DNA from: Annona cherimola
Lineage: Eukaryota > Streptophyta > Magnoliopsida > Magnoliales > Annonaceae
Reading direction: 5' to 3'
Assembly (NCBI GenBank): GCA_030490835.1
Contig: CM059975.1
Coordinates: 7,529,579-7,593,578, forward strand
DNA: 64,000 nucleotides
Shown here: positions 21,672 to 41,930 of the stretch, piece after piece
Numbering within the stretch: the first letter of the stretch is position 1
Layout of the letters: every line of letters starts with the position of its first letter
The notes under the pieces: generated by a model
The model's input: the letters and a program-made list of their open reading frames with translations, nothing else
Databases searched by the model: none
What the model was told of the DNA's origin: nothing
Program-made: the position numbers and the translations under genes

Positions 21672-24600
21672 ATGAATTTGCGCTTTCTTCTCCTTGTATC
21701 AGCTGTTCTTCGCTTCTTCTTGATACTCTACGGAGAATGGCAAGATGCCCATATGGAGGTGCGATACACGGACGTCGATTACATAGTTTTCTCGGACGCT
21801 GCGTCCCTTGTCGTCGCAGGAAAATCCCCCTACGACCGCTCGACGTATCGCTATTCGCCGCTTCTCGCATACCTTCTTGTGCCCAACTCCGTTCTTCATC
21901 CCTCATGGGGGAAGTTCATCTTCTCAGCTGCTGGTGAGTGGGCGTTCCTTTTGGCTTTTGGTGATCTTGATTTCCATCACTGGAATTTCTCCATCAATGA
22001 TTTTTGTAGTTGTAATCTCAGATTTGCTTGTGGGTCTATTTCTGCATACCATTTTGAAGCAGCGCCATGTTCCTGAGAAGTTGCAGTTATACAGCATAGC
22101 AACTTGGCTCTTCAACCCTTTCACATTCACTATCGGCACCCGTGGGAACTGCGAGCCTGTTGTCTGTGCAATGGTTCTTTGGGTCATGATTTCTCTCATG
22201 AATGGTGTAAGTTCTACTCCCTTTGTGCTTTTATTCCTGATTGGAGAACGGGGAATGGGTTGCAATTTTCATGAATATGGTGCATGGCCTCTGGGCATAT
22301 TGGAGGATCTGTCATTTCCTTTGCCTGATTCTCCGTAGATAAGGAATCTCGTAATGTACAATGGTAATATCCTTGTAGCTTTGTTAGTTGGAAAGCTGTT
22401 GGTAGGGATTGTCATCATAGACTGAACCCCTAGGAATCTCATTAGCATCCTCATTGATGTTGACAAATTCATGTACTGCAGAGGCTTATGCATCCCAAGT
22501 CCCGATGGAGTTCTGTTTTGTTTTGTTAAAAAAGCTAAGAGATGATCACTTTGAAATCTCTTTCTGTAATTATTGTATGTGTTACTTTTGGGTGGATTGC
22601 TTAGACTGTTTACCATATAGCAGCCAGCTCAGTGTACTCATAGCATCTGAATCTGAAGCCCTGAAAATTCTTTCAGAAATCGTGCTGGTGATTCCTGCCA
22701 TGTCAATTCATTCCAAAGAATCACGAATTTTTGCAACAGAACCCATGGAGTTAATTTAAACGTGTTGAGCAGTGGGTGATAACCAATAAATCTTACGGAT
22801 GAAAGTAAATTGCATCGAACAGTTCCACCGTAAGTGAAAAGGGGAGAATCAAATCCAGCAATGGCTTTGTTTATTTACTTACCTATTCGTATGCTGGAAA
22901 ACATGTCCCTCAAAATAACTGTTTTTTCCTCTCAGCCCATGTTATGTGACTAAGGGATTGCGATGCCATCTTGCTAAGTTTGAATAGTGGTTTGCAGTAC
23001 CATCCTCCAACAATTCCTAAAATCAGCATATTGTGTTCACTAGTCGCCTTAATATGTTATTCCAAAGATTCCTTGTAATTCAGAAGGAATAAAAGGTGGC
23101 TCCCTTTTGTTCCAATGCAATCAAGTCCAACCTGTGAATTTGCCAAAGACATACTCCATTTTCAGGCTTGTTTATGGCTAAGACTTTCTTTAACTGGGTG
23201 AGTGAGACGAAACATGAACCTCCAAGGGATGTATGAGGATGACTAGCAACCAAATTCTCATAGCAAATAATTGGGGCCAAGCATCTAGATGAACCATACT
23301 TTTCATTCTGCTCTTCCATGATCCATCTCTACATTGTAAACTGTACAAGAAAGAAGCCGCAAAACTAGGTGAAAGATAGTTGAATAACATTTTTTTTTGT
23401 GAGACTGGTGTGTATTCAAGCTAAAATTATATATATCTTCTTGATTCATTTCCTTGTAATACTTGCAAATTATTTAGTCTATTTGTCCTTTATGTAATAT
23501 ATATAGGATGCTTACCCATGGCTGAGTTAATATATGTACATGTTCTGTTTTAGGGAAAATTTCACATATACCAGCGAATTTTATACCTAATTCCACTTAC
23601 ACCAACGAACTTTAAAAAATGCCTTCCATACCCACGAATTTTCATCCGAATTCCGCATAAAATTATGTCGTTAGAGATCCGTTAAATGAGCCTTTATCCC
23701 TCATGTGAAATGATGAATATGCCCAAGCCATAATATAATTTGAAGTTGCTTTGCTCAAAGTTAAAGATTCATATTTCAATAACATATTATTTTATAATTA
23801 TAAAATTACTATAAATTTTTACTATAAAATCATAATTATGGATGCACATATTTGTCATTTTATAAGAAGTTAACAACTTCTCTAACAGATCCCTAATGGC
23901 ATGAGTATATGTCGAATTAAGATGAAAAGTCATAGGAAGACATTTTTGAAAGTTTATGGGCATAAGTGAACTTAGGAGTAAAATTTGAGGAATTTGTCCT
24001 CTATTTTATATTGTCATTGTACCCGATAACTTAAAAGATCTAAATATTCAGTTGATTATCTGCAAGCATATGTTTAAGAAATATACTCAACAGTCTAGGT
24101 CTGATTCCTTGCAGCATGTACAGAGAGAGAACAAATCCAGGCAACAAATTTCTGTTGATATTTCCAGGCTGTACATTTCCCAGGCAACAATAATACGTTG
24201 ATGTTTCTGGGCTGTACATTTCCTTGATTTCTGTTCATTTTGCATTTTGGTTTTTCAGTTGGTATGACTGGTTTTACTTGTATAATTTTGCTTATCATCT
24301 TTGATCTGATGCTCTTTCTGTTTGCAGGTGAAGTTTTTCGAGCAGCAGTTTGGTATGGGCTTCTAGTCCACTTTAGAATCTACCCCATCATCTATTCTGT
24401 TCCTATTATCTTAGTTCTTGATTCTCGTTACTTTGGATGTGGTCAGAAGCCGACCCTAGCAAATTGGAGCCCTTCGAAACAACAGGAATTCAACAGTTCA
24501 AAGGCGAAACCAGTTAATCCTTCAAATGCATTCAGGAGGTTGATATGTTGTCCATGGGTTCTTTTCAAAAGCATGTTAACAAGAGAAAGAATACTATTCG

Positions 24601-25804
24601 GATTTATTTCTGGGTTTGTATTCTTCTCCTGCACTGCTTTATTCTTCTATCTCTATGGATATGATTTTGTGAATGAGGCATTGATGTATCATCTCACACG
24701 TACTGATCCAAGACACAACTTCTCTATCTATTTCTACCATATCTATCTTCATCATGAAGAAGGCTTCTCTGTGATTGAGAAGCTCATCTCTTTCTTGCCT
24801 CAGTTGATGGTGCAGCTTATCCTGTCACTCAGTTTTGCGCAAGACATCCCCTTTTGTCTTTTTGTTCAGACCGTGGCATTTGTGGCATTCAATAAGGTTT
24901 GTGCATCATTTGATTAAAGTGTTTTGGTTTTTACTTCATTTTGATTCAAGGAAGGTTAGCAAAAATTGTTTCCAAGGACAGTAGCGTGCACAGATGTTAA
25001 GAGTCAAGTATTTGAGCACTGGAATTGACAAAGTAACAATAAATTATCTCCTCTTGCCAGATCAAACCCATTCGATTTAACTATATAGACCATTAGAATC
25101 ATGTTCGGTCTATATATGTTATATGGGTTTAAAGTTTCGTAAGCAAAGGATATCTGGCAGTAAAAACCCTATCTTTTAATGAATCAAGAAAATTTATTTT
25201 GTCACAGAAAATTTGTTTGAATTTTTGGGGCTTATTTTAAGAGACCCGATCTTGTTTTGTGATGGATGCTTCCTTTCTATTTTCTTTTGGATTGGATTCA
25301 TCTTATTGCAAAATCCTTGATTGTTATACAGCAGAATGGTTGTGGGCATCAAGCTTCTGCTAATCAACAAATTTCTATGTTTTCCATAGTCTTTAGATGC
25401 CATGTCCATGATTCAGTATTTGTACGGTTAATCCTTTTCATCCTTTATTTTGTAGTTGGCATTCATTTGCAGTTCATATCCATTGACAGGTTATCACTGC
25501 GCAATACTTTGTATGGTTCTTCTGTCTGTTACCTCTAATTCTTCCTTGGAGCAGCATGAAGCTTCGATGGAAAGGCTTCACTTGCATCCTGTTATGGGTA
25601 GGGGCTCAGATCCATTGGCTGATATGGGGCTATCTCCTGGAGTTTAAGGGCAAGAATGTCTTCATTCCATTGTGGTTGGCAAGCATCTTTTTCTTAGCTG
25701 CAAACACATGGGTTTTAATCATGGTCATCAGACACCATAGATTCTCTGCTATCTTCATTCAATCAAGAGTCACTAATTCTGCTTGCAGTAAGAAGGTCGA
25801 TTAA
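21672..25804 (+). CDS. PNT1: GPI mannosyltransferase I catalytic subunit (PIG-M / PEANUT1)
   Basis: Adds the first alpha-1,4 mannose to GlcN-phosphatidylinositol, from dolichol-phosphate mannose, on the luminal side of the endoplasmic reticulum during GPI-anchor synthesis. Coding exons read by eye: 21672-21933, 22022-22204, 24328-24896, 25490-25804 (1329 nt, 442 aa, in frame throughout), a length close to Arabidopsis PEANUT1. Residues 3-20 form the first membrane segment. The first luminal loop has VRYTDVDY with the DXD motif at 34-36, then [12 protein letters not shown]. Later conserved blocks are WLFNPFT and GTRGNCE in exon 2, [11 protein letters not shown] and [16 protein letters not shown] in exon 3, and [12 protein letters not shown] across the last junction, ending LEFKGKNVF with terminal membrane segments. 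Introns are 88, 2123 and 593 nt. The 2.1-kb intron 2 is enlarged by a family C element. The donor of exon 2 is GTGTAA at 22205, since the nearby GTAAGT would break the frame. No disabling mutation was seen. Confidence 0.93.
23554..24001. mobile_element. family C TIR element inside PIG-M intron 2
   Basis: Left end GGGAAAATTTCACATATACC; right end complemented GAGGACAAATTCCTCAAATT. Inverted similarity extends about 60 bp inward (CCTAATTCCACTTACACC against CCTAAGTTCACTTATGCC). Interior words match the copy at 2095-2600. Oriented across the intron without touching splice sites. Confidence 0.65.
24138..24223. repeat. 43-bp tandem duplication in PIG-M intron 2
   Basis: Two adjacent 43-bp units, 24138-24180 and 24181-24223, each starting CAGGCAACAA and ending GGCTGTACATTTCC, with a few differences between them. 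It lies about 105 bp upstream of the exon 3 acceptor. Confidence 0.85.
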
Positions 25805-27260
25805 GGTAACTTAATTTTCTTGTTCTGATGTCTGGACTTTCCCTCCGTTGTGACCCTCACGTACAACGCTGGGCTGCTGTTTGTGCTGGTTGATAATGCA
25901 GAGTTTCTTGGCAGATGGCCAGGGGCTTCTGGGAATATACTCTTTTGTTGTAGCCAGTCCGTGGTATTAGATTAATTATCTGCCCATGAATATTTTGATT
26001 GGTCCGAGTTACTAACGGCAGCTAGTTGCTTGTCTCCAGGCATGAAACGGTGGTAAGTAAGTGGAATGTTTGGCTTTTTTTTTTTATTATAAATTTCATG
26101 GGACAAGTGGACCAAAGGTTGAGAAGCGACTTCTGTTTATTTATTTCTGTAGGAATTATCCTATGGACATTCTATATGAAGACTTTCATTTTGACTACAG
26201 TTGAAATTCGTTCTTGCATGGCTGGGCAACCAGGGCTTGGTCCCATACTTTTCAGATTAACTGCAAGCCTTGCAGTTGCAGGTGGTCTTGCATGTATTTG
26301 TAAGTTATCGGGCCTGCTGCTTAAACAAAGTAGTGGATGTTGAATGTTTTCCTTTTAACCATCATACCATGGACTTTGGTGGGGTTTCTTCTTCTTTTTT
26401 TTTTTTTTTCCCTCAGTCTACCGTGACTATAACCCTAACTAATTTTTAAAACCTTGATACTAGCCCTAAGCCCCTAACCCCAGCATCGATGGTTCATCTA
26501 TATATGTTGTAAACTTGGTCTTGCTTTCAGTTACTGTTGGATTCTACTTGACCGTAATCCGACCCTAGCTTACATTGGATATGCATTTTTAAGGGATCAT
26601 CATGGTTGATTTCAACCAATATCAAGTTTTACTGTTACATGCACCGTACCTGAAAGTGCTCCATAGATGAATTCAAAAGACATAACTCACCGTTTGAAAA
26701 TCCAGAAGATCAATTTTCAACTAGTGGCGCCTTTTATGTTTCAGGGCTGAACCAAGGCCTGTTAGAATCTATAATAAACCTCTTAGTTCCAGGACAGCAA
26801 TCGAGTAGGGGACTGAAAATGAGGGCTGTGGAGCTGGCCAGCAAAAGATTCTGCTGGTGTAACATCCGGTTTGATTGGTGGTCCAATTTTCCTGTTCTCG
26901 CAAAGAGGCTGGACAATCACCCTCGTTCACCGACTTTGATTTGATTGTGGTCTCTCAACCACGGATGGCATGAAGGCAACTAGATCTTTTTTTGTGTGGG
27001 TCGGTTGGTGTGGGGGGCGGGGGATGTTGTTTTAATCCAAAACGCTTTTGGGCAATGCTCGATTTCGATTGTGCTTTCACTTGCTGTAGCATGTCTCGTG
27101 GATAGAGGCTCCGGCTGCCTTTACTCTGCGATGAAGCAAAAGCTGTAGTCATTGTGGGGTTGGTTGAAATGGAACCTCAGATTGCTCGCGAAGACAGAGG
27201 TCGGCAGATTATGGAAGTGTTGAAACTTGAAACCGAAGCGAAACATATTGTCAGTCAATA
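25805..27260. other. PIG-M 3' region and intergenic sequence
   Basis: The first few hundred bases are probably the 3'UTR; no clear AATAAA stands out. A T-run lies at about 26393-26411. The frame at 26026-26343 has hydrophobic stretches but no family resemblance and no splice context. No second gene is supported. Confidence 0.4.
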
Positions 27261-28560
27261 AATCGTTTTAGCTTTTTTTTTTTTTTTTAACAAGATAGAC
27301 TTACAAATGAATAAATATAGATTTGAACTTTTTTTTATTTATATTTATACTACAACGTGGTTTTCGATATTATAATCAAGCACCTTGTATTATGGAGATA
27401 ATTTTTTTCCTACCCTGATATTAGGGGAACTTGTAAAAACATTCCAACACAGGAGAGTCACTAAAACACCCCAAATGCCGTGGGACAATTCGAACACCTG
27501 CTGCTGCGTTGGCAGCGATGGATGCTACCACCAGGTCATGCGCCTAGTGACAATAGAGATTTCAACTTCCATTCAAGAAAAACAGAATTAACTGATATGT
27601 ATTATATCTTGAGGATGATCTTGTTAATTTGGGCTAAGTGAATGTCATGTTTATCTACCTCAAAAATCCCATGTACCTTAAGCTATGTTGAGGTACCTCA
27701 ATATGGGCTCGGCAAATCCAGATCAATTCTCTTCTATCTTACATTAAATAGAGGTAGTAGTGACTGGGTCACATCACAAGTTTTGAATAATCAAGAATCA
27801 AAATTCACCTTTTGCTCATATTGAGATTTGAATGAATCGAGATTCACCTTTTGCTATATTGAGATTTGAATGTTGAAAAATTAGCCGCCTTTCTTAAAAC
27901 CAATCTATTCTTCACGAGCACGTTGCCTTCCCAATGGCAGACTTTTGAAGGCAGGGATATTCCCACACCGCTACCAATGGATTTTCTTAGGTCGCAAGTG
28001 CGACAACAGGCCCTTGATAGAACCAACGTGAAAAAGGTCAGTTCAGATCTTATATCGTGGATACAGATTGCTGCTATTAGGATGTCAAGACAAATAACTG
28101 CATGCCAAATCCTTGATGGGAACAAAGGGAAAATATCCATGGTTAGGTGTTTGTATCATGAATCTAGACTGGTTCGCCAAGTATCTATGTAACATAGCAA
28201 ATGGTGGGCGAAAATTCAATATTAGTGACGTTAAAGGTGGTGGGACGTATTGAATAGAATAAAACTTGATATCAGCATTACAACAACGATGCCGACGATC
28301 AATTGGATAAGGTTAGCATCAATAAAGTAATGTTTGACAATATATAATAATAAGAAAAATTATTATGAAGGATATGTGTTAAACCAATCCTTGAAAATTG
28401 AATTTCTCATCATAGACCACACAAATATGATCATTTAGTCCATGCTATGAGACGAAAGCTCAATCTTCTCAACACACAATCAATGATAGACTAATGTCAA
28501 CCGGACTTGCCATCCAATGGTTAAGTTTACGAGTTAATACATGGAGTCATGTTTCAAATT
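27261..28560. other. intergenic; no gene recognised
   Basis: Contains a stray end of the 1707-type MITE (GATGATCTTGTTAATTTGGG, about 27612). The 108-codon frame at 27866-28192 has ordinary composition but no motif I recognise, no upstream gene signals and an overlapping antisense frame of equal length; treated as chance. Confidence 0.35.
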
Positions 28561-28564
28561 TCAA

Positions 28565-28835
28565 TGCATTCAGATACATTCAAATTTTAATGCATGAAGC
28601 GCAATATTCATTTTTAATTTTTTTTATAAAATTGTTAATCTAAATGTATTTAACTTTTATTTTAAGTTTTATTATTTTGAAGATGTGTATATATATTTTT
28701 TATTTTTTAAAATAACGGGACTAACCAAAACTTGGTTTATAAATTAAATATATCTAAATTAATAATTTTATAAAAAATTTAAAAAAGAGTTTTGCATCTA
28801 AATGCATTGAATCAGGATGCATTATGATATTACTC
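28565..28835. mobile_element. foldback MITE, family A
   Basis: Inverted ends AATGCATTCAGATACATTCA and TGCATCTAAATGCATTGAAT, with AAATGTATTTAACTTTTA arms. Worn relative of the TGCACCCGG family. Confidence 0.5.
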
Positions 28836-31105
28836 TAGTATGTGTCCCTCAATGGATCCAAACAAATAAGACTAGTCATTGAAATTTCAAAGAATTGAAA
28901 GCCTTCCTCGCGGTCACGGTTTAAAAACCTTTTCTTTTCTAATCCTTCCCCACGTAACGCCTTGTTGGTTTATTTCTAAATATTTTAGAATGCATTAACA
29001 TAATTTGATTCATTTGTCATGGATATATATCATTATCCAATTTAGTTATTTCTGTATTAAAATTACAACTTTCTCATCGAATTTTTCTTTCTGATATTTT
29101 TCAATAAATTGCTACTTAAATTTTAAAAATGAATGTTATACAAAAATTATTTATCTTTTTGGATTGTTCTGTCTCATTTTTTTAAATATTAATCATTTTT
29201 GGTTTATATATTATCACTAACTCACTCACTAAAAATATTATCCCTGTAATTTATTTTTTCGTGAACATATATTTCAGGGTATACTTCAATGCTTGCATAA
29301 GATTTATTCACTTGTTTATTTTTTAATTATTTTTTATGAATACGTGGGAGTGAATTAATTTATATATAATTTTATATTTATTGATTTATTAAAATTCCAA
29401 AAAATCAAATCTTTTCACACACCAACGCACTAAAAGCGACACACGGAAGTATTTATTTCTTCCTTCGAGAAAATAACAATATTTTAAAAAATAAAAGATA
29501 AAAATTTCCTATGTAAAAAGGCCTTGCCAAGGCCTACGTATTCATGAAGAAATTAAAAAAATTAAAAAAGTAAAACTTACTTAAGTATTGCTCAATGCTT
29601 ATGCAAGCATAGGAGCATGACCATATTTTATATTTTTATCAAAGAATTGATCCCATGTATACAGCCGATTTATATATTTTTTGTTTTTTTTATAAAATTA
29701 TGATTCTAAATATATTTAATCCGTATGTTAACTTTTACCAGTTTTGAAGTTATTTATATCTTTTTAAAAAATTTTAAACAACAGTATAGTCTAGTCATGA
29801 TTGTTCCCAAAGGGACGGCCTTATGAAATCATGCCCCTCTTGTCAAAACTTATTTGATCCCATTTATGACAACCCAACGGAATCCAACGGCCACAATCTT
29901 TGGGTGATTCAATTTCTACGTGCGTTGATCGTGACAACGACCCCATGCATCGTTAGTTAAACTTCAATTTGGCCTGCTAATCATAACTCCATGCAAAACC
30001 TCCTCTATTTCGCTCGTGACCAGCACGTGATCCTGTCCCCAACTCCGGTTACAACTCCCACGCGCTTTCCGATCCCGGATTAACCATGGTTAGGCTGCAC
30101 GGCAATCTCAACCGCTGGACATCGCCACGCGTAGGCTCCTGACTTGAAGTCCTCAAGCTGCGTTCTCATGTTGCACTTTCCTTGCCGTCCTCGCCCTCCT
30201 TCGACTTGCCATTCCAACACTAGTCGTGCTTTCACGTTCTCTCTGCAGGGATGCCACGCATCCTAATCCCACCCCTTTAAGCCGTCCATTTGCATCCTAT
30301 ATTTCTAATTTCATGCGCCCAGTCTATAGTATTTTTCAAAACCTTCAAAATCTGTTAAAAAATATCAACCATCCACATACAAAATAGGATCTTCAACCTG
30401 ATTAACAGAAATTTTTTTAATAAAATTATTAAATGGACTTTAAGATATTAAATAAATAATGTTAACGGTTCAGATTTAAAAATATCTTGCAAAATGGGAT
30501 TGATTTACATGACCTTGGATTTTCATCTAATGCCGCGCGAGTACGTGTGTGTTTTCCATGTCTTCACGCTTTCGGGCCGTCCTTTTTTTTTTTTTTTTTT
30601 TGGATGGAACGGGCCGTCCTTTTAAAGGCGCCGGCTATTGGATTGCAGTGCAGTAGTTATGGCGCGAAAGCTACCTACGCTAATGCGACATGCACGACGA
30701 TCAACGCCCAGACCCGGTAGTTGTTTTTATCGTAGGCATCGCTGATAGTCTTCTACGAGGATACATCGATGGCTGCCGCATTGGAATTTTGGGCGATCTC
30801 GACCGTCTAGGGGCTCATCGAGTGTTACCTTGACCACACTCAAAAATGATATCTAATCTCGATTTTTGATTTTCATATCTATCTCGGTCATAGCCGTTGG
30901 ACCACTGGGCATGATGTAAATCCGACGGCTACGGTTCTTATGCTACGCGTATCGTCAAACGTCGGTTTACCAACCCGATGTACCAGCGCGGTTTCCATTT
31001 TTGGCAACTCTGCTTTTTCGTAATTCCGGGAATACCCTTAGGGCTGTTTAGCAAGACCCGAAGGCCTGAACCTTGGGTTTTGATCAATGAGCTTTCGGAA
31101 TTGGA
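28836..31105. other. intergenic; AT-rich, then GC-richer promoter-like stretch, no gene seen
   Basis: 28836-29790 is AT-rich with one decayed family A arm (about 29655-29790). 29800-31100 is distinctly GC-richer and studded with words such as AATCCAACGGCC, CAACCGCTGGAC, GACCGTCTAGG and GCCGTTGGACCA, a class of sequence common upstream of plant genes. A 17-18 nt T-run lies at about 30583-30600. No protein-like frame is present and the NDR transcript start is more than 1 kb away. Confidence 0.4.
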
Positions 31106-31106
31106 T

Positions 31107-31757
31107 TTCAACCAGGGGCGGGTCGACTCATGACCCGGCTCTGACCCGACTCGTTTTTGGTCCCGTTAAAATTAATATATTTTTGACCCGTATAGGGATG
31201 AGTCGGAATTTTGACCCGAATACGAAAATAGGGGCGGGTGGGTCAACCATGTCCTGACCCGGAGAGTCCTACTCGCCCCCGCATATACTAATTTATTAAA
31301 AATTATAAGCTTATATTTAAATATATTTTTTTTTCAAAATTCTCACTTTTTTATATTCAACTCTATTAATAATAGAAGAATCAATTTATTCATAAAGCAA
31401 TATAAGAATCAATAAAAAAATTTTGTACATAAATAACCCTCATGTGTAATTGTATATTAACCTATTTTAATAAACTTATACTATATTTTCAAATATTTTA
31501 TTTTTTAATTATATATTTTTTAATAATTAGTGAAATATTGAAGCATATAATATTTAAATTTAGAATAGATGTATACTAATAGTTGATAGGTATATAAATT
31601 CTTAAAATCATCTTATTTGACCCGTATTTTTGACCCGATCCGCTATTTCGAAACTGGTCCGATACTAACCCGAAGTTTATCTCGGAAACTATTAAAAAAA
31701 GTGAAGGCCAAACCGACCTTAACCTGGTATGGCCCGCCCCGATTCCCACCACTAATT
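31107..31757. mobile_element. TIR element with GACCCG-rich ends
   Basis: The left end (CAGGGGCGGGTCGACTCATG, then repeated TGACCCG) and the right end, complemented (GTGGGAATCGGGGCGGGCCA), are inverted copies. Both are followed inward by multiple GACCCG words and then an AT-rich centre. About 650 bp, non-coding. Confidence 0.55.
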
Positions 31758-31774
31758 TTAACCATCTTATGTGC

Positions 31775-31990
31775 GTTTGGAAATGTCACTAAAAAGTGCG
31801 GAAAATTTTCACAACAAGATAACGATGTAATATAAAAAAGATAAAAATGAAAATAAATAAAATAATTATATGAGAAAATTACTAAAATACAAAAGTATAA
31901 TAGAAAAGTAAAATATTCAGAAGACATAAAATGATTAAAATATGTGAAAAATAAGTTTCCTATTTTCCCAGTAACATTTAGCTTTAGTGT
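31775..31990. mobile_element. MITE, family B-like
   Basis: Starts GCGTTTGGAAATGTCACTAA and ends with CCCAGTAACATTTAGC. The AT-rich centre has the AAAATAATTATATGAGAAAA phrase of family B. Confidence 0.4.
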
Positions 31991-32449
31991 TTTGGTGGGG
32001 TCGAAAGTTAAAACGGCATGATGCATCCATTCCACTCCAATGCAAGAAACAACGCTGGTAGTGTTGCATACCTAACATTCGACCCACCAACAGCGTGTGC
32101 TTCTAGCGTGGCCAGAAAGGTTTTCATTTTATGGAAGATTTTAATTATTTTATGAAGTTCTTTATTCGTTTTCTTTTCACCTTTTCATATTATAATTTTT
32201 ACTTGTCTATTTTCCTTCTTTTCCTAAATTGCTAAGTGGTAATTAATATGTATTTAGGTAGAAAAAAGATGCTTGTATAATTTAAAACGAAAAATACTGA
32301 GATAAACAATAATGCAACGGAGAGTGTAGACTAACATACAGTGGTGTTAGCAATCGCGCAGGCATTTGCACGCAGCACGAGATAATAAAGGGGTACTTTG
32401 GTAACTTCACATGTTTCTAAGACCCGATGGATGATTAGAGTTGCTTTTT

Positions 32450-32599
32450 TTTGGCTGAAATACGGAGAGATAGACTATATCCCGCTCTAGCAAGTCAAAG
32501 CAACCGTTGCCTGCGTGCAGTGCTTTTCCAAACTGCTGGAGGTTTTCCGTCTTCTGCTGCAGCTCGTTGGATTTCTGTAACCATCATTTCAAGATCCAG
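32450..32599 (+). other. 5' untranslated exon of the NDR kinase gene (inferred)
   Basis: A good donor CCAG/GTACGG at 32599/32600 and an acceptor GATGCAG at 33858-33864 define a 1265-nt leader intron ahead of the coding start. The intron body is T-rich, as plant introns are. The upstream end of the exon is arbitrary because no transcription start can be read. Confidence 0.45.
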
Positions 32600-33935
32600 G
32601 TACGGATTCCTCCGCTTGCAACGATCATCGTGAAATTTGTAGCCGAGGATTTAGCTCAGCAATTGTATGCTTCTCGAAATGTCCTATTTTGAGGGTTGCG
32701 AGCTTGAATTCGGCGTGCAAGTGAATATTGTTCACTTTCTGCAGTTTCCGTGCTTTTGTCCTGTTTCGGTTCTTCGGGAGGTGTGTGGGGATCATCTTGA
32801 GATTTCTGACCTTGGATTTGGTTCCAGAATTGGATTGTTTTGGGAGTTTCTGTGTTTTGCTGGTTCTTTGAGCTTTAATTCGATCTCCTTGTCAGGATTT
32901 TCAGTTGTACGGATGGGTTTTTGAGGTGATTGTAGATTCGTTTTTTTTTTTATCGTCTGCATTCCGTGCTGGCGTTATGTTTGGCGTCTTTTGGAGATTT
33001 AATTTTCCTGCACGAACTAAGTATTGAGCATAAGATTGGGGGTTTTCTGTTGGGTTTACGCATTGACGGGTTACATCTACATTTAACTTCGGTTGGTTTC
33101 AAGTTTTTGTCTTTCTGGTCGTTCTTTGAAAATTGTGAGAAAAAATTCGAGCTTTTCGTGAGAAACGAATTCTCGGGGTCGAAAACTTCCCTTTTTCTTC
33201 ACTTTCTGATGTTTTGGCGATGAAATTTTTTTTTATCTTCCGAGGTGTACTGGGTATTCTGAAAGTAGTGCTTTCTGTTTGTACGAGTGTGTCGGTGTGT
33301 GTTACTGAAGTTTCGGAGACTTGTCGTTGGCGGCCCCAAAGTAATCGAGGCAAATAAACCGTGGAGTTCCCCGTGGTTTAATTTGGCTTGGGAAACAGCT
33401 TACTTGGTTTGTATGCAGCAATCTGGTGATAATTTTTATTTTTCCTTTGATAGTTAGGAATGCTTTTGCATGTGGATGCATATATGTTTTGATACGTAGG
33501 TTTTATCACTATTGGAATTTTGTTGTTTTGAAGTGAAGTTTCCATTCTCCAAATGCAAAATTTGAATTGGATGATCTGCTAAAACTCGATTCTATCAATT
33601 TAACAGGGCCCATTGAAGAATATAGGCCGTTTTTATCAATAGAATTGGGCTACTAAAATTGCATGATACAACTGAGTGCCAAAAGGTACTATGAAAACTT
33701 AAAACGCAAAAAATGCATGTTCCCTGGGATTCAGGTTATAGCGTGTTCCTTATCTTCTTCCATTGGGTGTCGAATTCAGAATTATGTAGGTTGTTTCTTG
33801 ATAAGTCTAGGCTTTACCTTCTTTTGGTCATGACTTCTCACTTCTCTGGTTGATGCTGATGCAGATCTGTAGATCAAATTGACACAAGGGTTTTGTTTAT
33901 TGTTCTTTCATTCAAAAGAAAGTGGTCTATCCTAA

Positions 33936-33947
33936 ATGTTATTCTGA
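33936..33947 (+). promoter_or_regulatory. three-codon upstream ORF in NDR leader
   Basis: ATG TTA TTC TGA lies in the second leader exon. It ends 7 nt before the main ATG at 33955, so scanning ribosomes would meet it first. Context around this ATG (CCTAAATGT) has A at -3. An effect on translation is inference. Confidence 0.5.
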
Positions 33948-33954
33948 TTATAAA

Positions 33955-41493
<7,539 letters not shown>

Positions 41494-41930
41494 CAGACCA
41501 AGCTTCTCCAGTACTGTCTATTGCTAAGTCAAACGAAAAGGATTCAGAGCAGAAAAAGAGTAGGAAGTGAAGATCTTTTCCAGGCTTTTTGTTGTTTCTG
41601 CAGTACAAGTGTACTACCTGCTTCTTTGTTCTATAGATCAAGAGCAGAAAGGGGCAGTGAGGAATTATAAAGGTAAATGCTAATCTCTTCGTCAAATCTT
41701 ACTGAAGGACCATGTGTAAGATAAAATTTGATTATCGACCAGGCACTGCTGGTGGAACGTATTCTGCAAAATCTGATGGATCAACCTGGCTGCTGATTTG
41801 CCAATTGACTGCAAGCTCTCTTAGCTTTCCTCCAGAGTCTCAAGTTGTTAGGACATTTGCCTGGCTTGATGTTAGGCTTTGGTCGCATCCATGCTGACCA
41901 AGGAAATGCCAATAAAATAACCGTCTCTCT
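41494..41930 (+). terminator. NDR 3'UTR with poly(A) signal
   Basis: After the stop at 41491-41493 the sequence runs to AATAAA at 41911-41916, a canonical plant poly(A) signal; a second possible AATAAA lies at about 42028. The extent is inferred. Confidence 0.5.

Noticed and set aside
21514..21906. 130-codon frames on both strands around the PIG-M first exon
   Set aside because: They arise from GC-rich leader and exon 1 read in other frames; PIG-M exon 1 explains the sequence.
26426..26485. ACCCTAACT/CCCTAACCCC words resembling telomere repeat
   Set aside because: Only isolated, irregular matches; not a CCCTAAA array.
27866..28192. 108-codon plus-strand frame between PIG-M and NDR
   Set aside because: No recognisable family, a similarly long antisense frame overlaps it, and no splice or promoter context supports it.
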